DNA of 64,000 nucleotides from assembly GCA_033439795.1 (NCBI GenBank), contig JAUTDP010000002.1, positions 4,588,001 to 4,652,000 on the forward strand, read 5' to 3'. Each line of letters opens with the position of its first letter. Within the stretch, counting starts at the first letter, position 1. Positions 1 through 8,926 of the stretch are shown here, piece after piece. Source of the stretch: Sordaria brevicollis. Taxonomy: Eukaryota; Ascomycota; Sordariomycetes; Sordariales; Sordariaceae. The notes under the pieces were generated by a model that did no database searches, was not told where the DNA came from, and saw only the letters and a program-made list of their open reading frames with translations. The position numbers and the translations under genes are program-made.

Positions 1-3000
1 TAATAATTTATTAACGTTTAAAAGACTAATTAATAGAAGCGTTATTAATTTAGAAAATATATCCTTTAATAGACCGGTTAATAGCGTTATATCCGCCCTA
101 ATTAGAATTAGAATAATTTAAAAGGGTATACCTAAAATTAAAGGTAGAATTAAATATATAAATAAAATAGTAATTTAAAGTGTATCGGAGGTATTAGAGG
201 ATGCGTTTTACGGTTATAATATACGCTTTAATAGGTTTAATAAAGTAACGGCTATAAAAGGATATTACGAAAGTAATATCTAATTGTATACCGAATATAA
301 TATATATAAGCGAGCTAATAGTGCGGACGTATTAATATTTATCGCTATTAAAGGCTCGAAAATCCTTAGGAGGTTTAAATACTTTATTTATTTTTATAGG
401 TATTAATATTAATCTACCGTTAAATATACCGAAATTTTCGAATACCTTTTTAATATAAGCCTTCTAATTAAATTAAATAATATAATTTAATTTATTACAG
501 GTAATTAATATATTTAAGTAATATAAATACGGATTTATATTAATTATTTTAAAACGTTAATTAAAGGCGCTTTTTAAGGCCTAAATTTTAAATTTAAAGG
601 GGCCTATAATAAATAAATTATCGACGTAAATAGCGATAAAAATTATTCTTTTATTAAAAATAATAATATTAAATAAAAATAGTTTAAAATTGAGGTTAGC
701 GAAGAAAGTAATTAAAGTATTATATTATACGTAAAGATTTTACTTTAATCTATAAAAGGCGTGGTTAAACTTATAAAACCTTTTTAAATTATTTATAACG
801 ATGCCGGGCGGTTATATTACGTAGACTTTTTCCTTAATAAAATTATAAAAAAAAGCGGTTTAAACGTTTATTTATTCTAATTCTAAATCGAGGGCAATAA
901 TAAGTATAAAAATAAATTTATAATTTATAAATTTTATAATTAAGGCGAAAATTTTATTATAATTAATCCCTTCCCGTTATTTAAAATTATAAACTATTTA
1001 ACGAACTTTATAGCGAAAGACTTCGCTATTAGGACTAATTTTAAATTTATAAATTTATTTTCTAATTAGAAATTATTAATTAATATTAAGCGGGATAAAT
1101 ATTTAAATTTTATTTTTAATAAGGGAATTATATTCGGTTTATATAATTTCGAATTATTATAATTAATCGGGATATTATTTAACCTTTCGAAGTATTTAAA
1201 GTTCTACGGTAAACGGGATAACGAAAGTAATAAAAATTAATAAATTAGGTTCCTATCCGTTTATAATTATTAATAATAATTATTATTTATCGAAAATAAT
1301 AAGATTTAAGGGACGGAATTTAAAATAGCGATTTATAACGGAATGTAAGTAGTTAAAGTCGAAAAGGCTTAAATTACCGCCGATATAAATAGTATCGAAT
1401 ATAAATAAAAATTTAGGCGGTATTATCGAGGCGGAGTATTATAGTAAATCCTTTAGAAAAGAAGGTTAAAAGGATTAAACGTTAAAGAGCGGTAAAGAAG
1501 GTAAATCGAAAAGTATAAATTAATATAAAAGCGGCGTAATTAAATTAAAATCTCCCCCCAATTATAATACTAGAATTCCCCTATAATCCGTACCCAATTC
1601 GGATTTAGAATTTAAAAGAATTTTCTTTAATTAAGAAGGTAAAGAGGAAATAACGGGAGGGATATCCGGGGAATTTAAACACTTTTCCACTATAATATTA
1701 AATACGCTTAATTTAAGAAAGGGGGTTATAAAAAGAAGGGAAAATATAAGGATCGAAAGGTTATTAATATTAAAAACCGTAATAAAAGTATTAAAATAAC
1801 CAAACGCTAATATAGGCGTAAAAAGGGAGGGTAATAATTTTAGTAAATTTTTTTTATTAATAATAATTAGGTTAATAAAAATATATACGTATATTTTATT
1901 AATAATTATATTATTAATATTAATAATTTTATTATTATTTATAAGGACGATATAATTAATTAATCTTTTATAACCTAATAATTTACTTCGGCCGGCTACG
2001 GGGGTTAATTTTCTTAGAAAGTTTGTATTAGTAAATTTATAATAGTAGAGGGCGTTAATAACCTTAAAATAAGAGAAATTAAATTTAAGGCCGAATTACA
2101 CTTCGAATAGAATCTTATTTATTACCCAATTAGGAAATTTATTTTTAAAATATATAACCGTTTAAAGTAAGATTGGCCAAAAGCGACGGTAAAAGTCTCT
2201 AGCGAAAAGAATAATAATAATACGTTTTTATAGAACTTTATTAAAACGTTCCGCAATACCGTTTTATTAATATTAATTAATTATAAAATAATTGAGTATT
2301 ATAAAACGGTTTTAGTATTAATATTGAAATTTCCTACTAATATTTTCGCCAGCCCAATTTAAATATATATACCGTATAGGGCGTTTAAGCCTATTAATTT
2401 TATAATATTATCGCTTAATAACGTTCGGAAATTCATCCTTCGTTTTAATAATATAATATTATACGAATTAAATAAAGTTATTTATAATTGTAATTTAATA
2501 CTTTTATCCCTTTAAACCTTTAAAGCGGAATAGGCTGTATATATTAATATAAATATATTCGAAGGGCCGATTCCCTTTACGTATTATTATTTTATAAGGA
2601 ATTTACTTAAACCGCTTTAAGGTATATTTATTATAGAAATAAAAGTCGGGGACGGGGTAAATACCGGTAATTATAAATTAGAGCGTAATAATATTTAATT
2701 TATTAAAGTAGGTTAATTATTTATATTAAATTTTAAATTATTTATATTCTACGGCGTAAGTAGTAAAGGTAAAATGCAATTAGAAATTAAATTTAGAAAT
2801 TAATTAATTTAAAACGTAAATATTATTAATTTCGAAACTTTTAAAATAAATTTTATAATTATATATTCCGATAACGATACTATTTCCGAATACTATAACA
2901 AAGCTTTTATAATTTAATTATAAAATAGAAAGAAGGTTATAAATTATTTTTAATAAATAGTAGGCTCTTTTAAGGAGAATAAACGAAACGTCTTTATTTA

Positions 3001-4198
3001 TAATAATTCGAAATACATAGGTACTAATCCCTTTTAGGGTAATTTTTATATTACCTATCCTTATAATTAGGGGGCTAGTATAAAAACGCAAATTCCGAAA
3101 ATTAATTTTATTATAAAATATATAATTAATAGCGCTTAAATTAATAATAATAATATATTAGAAATTATATAAAAAATTATAGTAGGCTTTAAATATAAAT
3201 AAAGTAATAACTTTATTAGCGAGCTTAGAATTAAAAGGGGGTAATACATTTAGAAATTAATTAATAATTAAAATTATATTAATAAAGGTTAGGGTAATAT
3301 TTTAAGAATTTAATATTAAAAGCGTAATTAATATAAGAATAAAAGAAATAGAATTAGAAATAGGTAAGGGGTTAACGAAAATTTCGGCCGGAATTCCCTT
3401 TCGTTAAAACGTAATTTTAAACGCTATAAGAATAAATAGAATAAAATTAAAAATAAATAGCGGGACGTTATAGGGTAATATTTAGGCGTTTTATTAAAAA
3501 ATATAGTTAAATAATATTCCCCCTAAAAAAATAAAAGAAATTAAAAATAGTACGGGGGTAAAAAAGGAATACGGGTTAATAACGATATTAAGTACCGTTA
3601 AATTTATAATATTCGAAAGAGGGGATTATAAACCGGATATATTTTAATTAATATATAAACGCTTATTAGGGCGAAAATTTTCTAAAAACTCTTTATTATC
3701 GAATATTTCGTCTAAATTTATTATAATTAATATAATAGTAAAGGGTTAAATATTTGACGAAATAGCTTTAAAAGCGTCGCTTTAATTTTTATTAATATAT
3801 TTTTCGGGGTATTAAACGCCGTAACGCTCGTCGTTATAATTAAATATTTTATAAAGGGAATATAATTTCTATTTTTTATTTATAAAACCCGAACTGCGGG
3901 CGCGCTTATTAATATTTTTAGGCTTAAATAAAGAGGGGTTTTAAGAAATATAGGCGATTAAAGCAATTTATAAATCGAAATAGATTTTTTTCTTTTTTTT
4001 ATTTTAGTTTTAACGTTAATTAATTAATACCTTTTTAATTTTAATAATACGCTTAATTTAATTAAATATAATAATATAACGAATTATAACGTTTAAATTA
4101 TTTTATTCTAATAGGATAAGGTAGTTTTAAATAAACCGAAATATAAAGGTATTATATTTTAGGCTTAACTCGAAGAGGAAATAATCGATTAATTGAGG
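1..4198. repeat. RIP-mutated AT-rich relic DNA, left block
   Basis: The sequence is extremely AT-rich. CpA and TpG are nearly absent while TpA is everywhere and CpG survives. This is what repeat-induced point mutation leaves when it converts C to T at CpA on both strands. No open reading frame of useful length remains and stops occur in all frames. RIP acts on duplicated DNA, so the block is most likely old transposon sequence. The family cannot be named safely. One plus-strand stretch near 2540-2610 reads vaguely like an LTR-element integrase, but this is too weak to call. Such blocks are usually methylated heterochromatin in Neurospora. Confidence 0.85.
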
Positions 4199-4203
4199 GA
4201 TTT

Positions 4204-4310
4204 TGTCACAGGTTTATAATGGTGTATTACGGTTCTGCCTTGCAAGCAGAACATCGTCCTATCTTTTATAGGTTTGGCCGTCCTAGCAAATACACCCTAG
4301 CCCTGTCATA
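4204..4310 (+). repeat. Left terminal direct repeat (LTR) of the miniature element
   Basis: The repeat begins TGTCACAGG and ends CCCTGTCATA, and is identical over all 107 bp to 4613-4719. Its RNA can fold into a three-way junction: outer stem GGTGTATT/AATACACC (4221-4228 with 4289-4296), hairpin GTTCTGC/GCAGAAC with a 7 nt loop (4232-4252), and hairpin CCTAT/ATAGG (4258-4272). A TATA-like TTTATAAT at 4213-4220 would place transcription start near 4244. Confidence 0.85.
4213..4220 (+). promoter_or_regulatory. TATA-like box in the left LTR
   Basis: TTTATAAT lies about 30 bp upstream of the 11-mer AAGCAGAACAT (4244-4254), the segment complementary to the primer-binding site. That is the usual TATA-to-start spacing outside budding yeast and would make the 11-mer the 5' end of the transcript. 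The start itself is inferred. Confidence 0.45.
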
Positions 4311-4312
4311 GT

Positions 4313-4323
4313 ATGTTCTGCTT
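4313..4323 (+). other. Putative self-primer binding site
   Basis: ATGTTCTGCTT is the exact reverse complement of AAGCAGAACAT at 4244-4254 inside the LTR, and lies 2 bp after the LTR end. In the fission yeast element Tf1 the first 11 nt of the transcript pair with the primer-binding site and prime reverse transcription without a tRNA. The same geometry is seen here. I saw no match to a tRNA 3' end at this site. Confidence 0.6.
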
Positions 4324-4390
4324 AAGGGTGGGGAAGTCAGGGGTTCAATTCCTCGCAGAAGCATTTGAGAGCGGGTTTTCCGATGCGACT

Positions 4391-4472
4391 CCGACGACAG
4401 CTTTCCATTCACTTAGTAGGCGACTGCGAGAAATCGCGGTCTAACCGAAAAGTGATAACGGAGAGCCGTCGG
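4391..4472 (+). other. Long nested hairpin in the core of the miniature element
   Basis: Three stems nest in order: CCGACG/CGTCGG, GCTTTCC/GGAGAGC (one wobble) and CACTT/AAGTG. They are capped by GACTGCGA/TCGCGGTC with a GAAA tetraloop. A GNRA-capped, stacked hairpin in a non-coding retroelement core could be a packaging or dimerisation signal. That role is inference; the pairing is visible directly. Confidence 0.6.
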
Positions 4473-4612
4473 AACACAGGAGGCATTGGAGAACAGCAAT
4501 ACCGCGCCGACCAAATGTGGAAGACTCCCCATTCGAACCTCTAGGTTCAGGTAGTGTTATAGCCTTGGCCGCCTTGTCTTGGAATGTAAAATTCCGCTTA
4601 AAGATGAGGTAG

Positions 4613-4719
4613 TGTCACAGGTTTATAATGGTGTATTACGGTTCTGCCTTGCAAGCAGAACATCGTCCTATCTTTTATAGGTTTGGCCGTCCTAGCAAAT
4701 ACACCCTAGCCCTGTCATA
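4613..4719 (+). repeat. Right terminal direct repeat (LTR) of the miniature element
   Basis: This is an exact 107/107 copy of the left repeat at 4204-4310, followed directly by the target duplication GATTT. Full identity suggests recent insertion, or that repeats this short escape RIP. Confidence 0.85.
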
Positions 4720-4724
4720 GATTT

Positions 4725-6230
4725 AAAGTTTAATATATTTTAGATTTATTTTAGTTAATTCCTCTTAAATAATTTGGATTTCGTTCGCGAAATCTATAAT
4801 AATATTATTATAATTAATTAAAGAGAATTTATAAAAGCGCGCGAAAATATTATAATAACCCTTTATATTACGTAGATAGTATTTATTTTAAATTTAATTA
4901 AAAGCTATATAAACGATTTTATAACCGGTATTTTTAAAATCGTTACGAATAATAAAAGCGAGCCTTAAAGCGAAAATATATAATTATTAACGTTATTCGG
5001 TTTATTAAGCGTTATATTTTTCTTTGTTCTTTTAATTAGGGGCGCCGCTACGAAGTTTAAAGGGCGTAGGGTCGTTATAAATATCGAAAATCGAATATAA
5101 CGTAATAAAGGCCGAAAGGGATTTATATTATAACGTATAATTATAATTACCGCTTTTAAAGAATAGGACGTTGAAAAATTCTTCGAAGGATTTATTAATT
5201 ATTTTTATAATTTAAATAAACGGCGAAATTAAGTACTTAAATACGAAAAAAAAGTAAAAACCGGGGGAATAGCGGGAGCCGGGGGAATAATAAAAATCGG
5301 GGGAATAAATAATTTAGTAATAAAGCCCTAAATATTAATAAAATTTAAAAGTAAAAATAGAATAAAATTAATAATAATATTAAAAAGAAAAGTAATAAAA
5401 ATAGGAAATAACGGCGTAATAAATAATAAATCCTAGAATAAAGGACGGAAAATATATAATATAATAATAATTTTTTTTAATAAATACGCGAAATTACAAC
5501 GTAAATACCGGCGCGTAATAAGTAATTTTATAGGGTACGGCCGGAAATTATACCGATATATTCTATTCGAAATTTATTAAAAATCTTTTATAAAGTAAAT
5601 ATATTAAATTTTAAATATAAATATAAATATAAATATTTAAAATATTTAATAATCGTATTGCGAAGTATAATAAATATTATTATTAACGGATAGTAAAATA
5701 AATATAAAAGTTAATTATACGTTACGTACTAATAGGGTACTTAAATAATCGAAAACGGTCTTTTCGATAAGAAAATCGCACTTCCGTTAAAGTAAAATGG
5801 ATATTATTAATAAATATATTAATTTTATTAAATTGTAAAAAAAACGTAATAGTTTTGGGTAAAATCCGTAATAAATTATATAATGGAATTTATAAAAAAT
5901 TAATATATTTATAATGCGATACTTCCGCGTTTCAAATTGCCGAATTTTTAACCGCTAAGCGGTCCGTACGTTAGTTTAGGTTATAGACCGCGGTTATATT
6001 AATAATAGCGTTTTATATCCTATGAGGGAGGTAAAAACCTTTCGAATATAGGTTATATCGAGGTAATAAAAAGATAAAAAAAATAAAGAAAATTAAGGGA
6101 GGAAAGGGAAGGAGGGGGTAAGTAAAGATTTTTTAATTTAATTGAATCGAATATAACGTATAAGCGTTGCCGGGCTTATAACCTATTGAACTATACGGAT
6201 GAGCATTACGTAAGGGAGGCGAGAATGTAG
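4725..6230. repeat. RIP-mutated AT-rich relic DNA, right block
   Basis: This has the same composition as the left block and was probably continuous with it before the miniature element inserted. CpA and TpG begin to reappear from about 5790. The sequence then becomes normal by about 6230, just before the first gene, so the edge is graded. No coding frame survives. Confidence 0.8.
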
Positions 6231-6290
6231 TAGTGAAATTTTATTAATTGAAGAGAGAGAGAGCAAGAGAGGAGGGAAACGAAGTTTAGC

Positions 6291-6301
6291 TATATATATA
6301 A
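6291..6301 (+). promoter_or_regulatory. TATA box of the first kelch-like gene
   Basis: An alternating TATATATATAA run lies about 115 bp upstream of the chosen ATG at 6415 and follows a GA-rich tract (6251-6280). It is the only strong TATA-like site between the RIP edge and the gene. Confidence 0.45.
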
Positions 6302-6414
6302 GGGAAACTATGTGTGGATTGTATCCATTATGCCAAGATATGTGAATGGCTTCAACACTTAATAATACCTTTTCCCATACTCACGGTTTGTTAGTCAGAG
6401 GCAGCGAGTTCACC

Positions 6415-7648
6415 ATGGGCGCATCCTTGTACTCTCTCACGTGTGACTTGTTGTTACTTGTACAGTCGAGCTATTTCAACCTTCTTCTTCTTCTTCTTCT
6501 CTCTATCGCTTTCTTCCCGCAACCGACATTGACACAACAACTGGACAACCCCCCAGCCAACAGGCTTCTTCGTAGAGGCTATTCGCGAGGTATGTGCATA
6601 TACCACGTTGCCGTCCCAGTTTGCTCACTCAGCACGAGTACATCATCATTCTTTTATTTCCCCTTGTATGATCTTCAACACTAGAGATCTCTAACATCCG
6701 GCAACACTAGCAATCGTTCTCGGTCAGCACGTATACTTTGACGGCGGCGAAGTGTCCCAGGTTCCAGATGGCCGAACGAGCGTCGGACCTGACCCGGTGA
6801 ACTCGACGCTCTCCATTGACATCTCCAAGTCGTGGTCCAGATCGTCAGTCGAGATCAAGGCAATGTCCAAAGCGCTTCATGGCGGGCCGGTAGCGCTATC
6901 AGACCAAGCCCTATGGGCCGACCCCAGCGGTAATGCCTTCTATGTCATCGGTGGGCGCGCACCCTGGTTCCGCAACGCCGACAAGATTAAGAAAGATGGG
7001 ATCTGGAAGTTCACGGCAGACGGCATGGGGAGCGGCAAGTGGGAGTTGGAGGAGCCGTCCAACCGCGAGATGCTCAAGTCTATCAATCTGGCAGAGAAGG
7101 CCGCGTGGGTCACGGCTCACGGCGCCTCCTTTGGCAGTATTGCGTACGCGTTGGGCGGCTACACGTCCGTGGCTACTGATCCCGACATCCATGGTGACGA
7201 CGACAAGGCGAACTATATACCCTCCCCGGTTGCGATCTCGTACGACTTGCGCACAAAGACGCTCGGGACGCTCGATATGGCGCCGATTCTGGGGTCTAGC
7301 ACCAGCACGCTGTTCGACGGTCGCGCAATCTACGTCCCGCAGTTTGGCCCCAACGGGTTCGTGTTTGTCTTGGGTGGGGTGAAACATTCTTCTTCCACTG
7401 GCAGGAGCAATGGGATCGCGGTGGCGGGAGACTGGTTGAACTTCAATTATGTGACCTTCTTCGATCCGAAGACCGGCCGGTGGGAATCGCAGGTTACTTC
7501 GGGCGTGGCTCCGGAAGATAGGATTTTTTTTTGCGTGGTGGGCGTGGCAGGCCAAGCTGGGACATATGAAATGTGAGTTTTACCCCCTCTAACTCCCCCC
7601 CTCTCCCTCTAACTCCCCCTTAACCCTATACTGTATTGCATAACATAT

Positions 7649-7705
<57 letters not shown>

Positions 7706-8638
7706 TCTATACTAGAAACACAGTATATGTAAAAGGGGTTTAGACCAGCATCAGTCCGCCGCTAACGAAACAACTACCACAGATTCGTATACGGCGGAGC
7801 CGACAGACACTGGACCAAGAGCTTCGACGATCTCTTCATCCTGAGTCTCCCGGGTTTCGTCTGGCTCCGCGCCGACGCCCGATCATCACAACCACGAAAC
7901 AACCACGACTGCGTCGTTATCGGCAAGCGGCAAATGCTCGTCTACGGCGGAAACTTCTTCGGACCGAAAGATTACTTGACCTCGAAAGATCCATGGGATC
8001 AAGGGCTGGGCATCTTCGACCTGACCGAGCTGGCCTGGGACGCAGAAGGCAAGTACAACGCAAGCGCTGACGATTACCGTACGCCCAAGGTGGTGGAGGA
8101 CTGGTACCGGACCCACAACAACCTCTCTTCTGATGTCCCGTGGACGACGAACGCTTTGAAGGATACATTCCTTGCCGATGCCGTTGACTTTGATAAAAAA
8201 TCGAGTTCGACTTCGACATCCTCTTCAACTGCTACCGCCTCGGCAACTTTGAATCCTACCAACAACGACTCCTCTACCAGCAGCAACGTCGGCGCCATTG
8301 CAGGTGGCGTAGCCGGGGGCGTTGCAGTCCTTGTCATAATCGCAGGATTAATTTACTTCTTCCGGTTCAAGCGGGCAAAGAAGTCGTCATCGAAACCTAA
8401 TCCAGCTCAACCTATAGAAACGGGCGAGCCTGGAGTGGAGAGCGAAGCTAAAACGCTTAAGGATAAAGGAGAGCTACCTACCGAGCCCCAAGCGACAGAG
8501 TTGTATGTCCCGCCTAGGGAGCTGGCCAGCAATCATGAAATCTGGGAGCTCGACGCATCTAGTAGGACTGGAGAGCTTGATACGTCGAATCCAGCGTATG
8601 AGCTTCATGCTGCGACCCCGGTTGAGGTAAAACCATAG
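6415..8638 (+). CDS. Secreted/one-pass membrane kelch-like protein, copy 1
   Basis: The model has three exons (6415-6589, 6711-7572, 7783-8638) and gives 630 residues. The ATG at 6415 sits in a CACC-ATGG context and opens a signal peptide (hydrophobic core about residues 19-34). The ectodomain carries repeated hydrophobic-GG blade motifs (FYVIGG, AYALGG, VFVLGG, FVYGG, MLVYGG) typical of kelch beta-propellers. A Ser/Thr-rich stalk, one glycine-rich transmembrane helix at about 515-540, a basic stop-transfer segment and a roughly 85-residue acidic tail follow. The tail repeats short ELD-type units. The protein is clearly paralogous to the gene at 26871-28917, with the same exon borders and domain order. 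It converges on the neighbouring HET gene. Function is unknown; extracellular ligand binding with a cytoplasmic tail is plausible. Confidence 0.85.
7650..7702 (+). repeat. Intronic poly-T run of 53
   Basis: An uninterrupted run of 53 T lies inside the second intron of the kelch-like gene. The intron is 210 bp, long for this locus. The equivalent intron in the paralogue (27712-27833) is 122 bp and has no such run. Confidence 0.9.
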
Positions 8639-8926
8639 CGCCTAGAGGATCTCAACTGTCTAGGTACTTGGTGGTATGCCAACAAGAAGAAGAGCTTTAA
8701 TTGAGATTGGATACTTGGACAATGAACTCAGCTCGGGACACTATGGGGTTAGTCAATAACAGAAACGGGGTCATAGAATGTATGGTCTCGAGGAATGGAG
8801 GTTTAGGTTGTTTAGCCAGAGAACCATTTGCATCAAAAGGAGATGCTAGGGGACATCAATATCATCTTCCGGGGTTATCTCCATCGTACGATCTGAATGA
8901 CAGTAAACTGAAGGAAAAACACTATG

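Larger units (their letters stand above)
4204..4719 (+). mobile_element. Miniature LTR retrotransposon (TRIM-like), non-autonomous, intact
   Basis: A 516 bp island of normal base composition sits inside the RIP relic. It has two identical 107 bp direct terminal repeats (4204-4310 and 4613-4719) around a 302 bp core. It is flanked by a perfect 5 bp target duplication GATTT (4199-4203 and 4720-4724). A purine-rich run (AAAGATGAGG, 4600-4609) lies just before the right repeat, where a polypurine tract belongs. A putative primer-binding site starts 2 bp after the left repeat. No coding frame fits, so it must borrow enzymes from another element. Direct repeats plus target duplication make this an LTR-type insertion rather than a MITE. 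It is younger than the RIP around it. Orientation is set by the primer-site and purine-tract positions. Whether the family has been described is unknown to me. Confidence 0.85.

Noticed and set aside
2541..2610. Integrase-like peptide of an LTR retroelement in the RIP block
   Set aside because: One frame reads somewhat like a retroviral-type integrase D-x-GP region, but RIP damage and lack of neighbouring motifs make it unsafe to name a family.
4222..4294. tRNA-like fold in the LTR with an anticodon-like TGC loop
   Set aside because: The hairpin with loop CTTGCAA mimics an anticodon arm, but there is no proper T arm or D arm in register and the outer stem starts inside the sequence. The LTR/target-duplication structure explains it better.
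4311..4612. Hammerhead or VS-type ribozyme in the miniature element (retrozyme idea)
   Set aside because: I looked for the CTGATGA and GAAAC hammerhead core and for resemblance to the VS RNA and found neither.
6155..6215. Minus-strand tRNA-like sequence at the RIP edge
   Set aside because: A D-arm-like word and a 7 bp stem are present, but the loop lacks the T before the anticodon and the acceptor stem does not pair.
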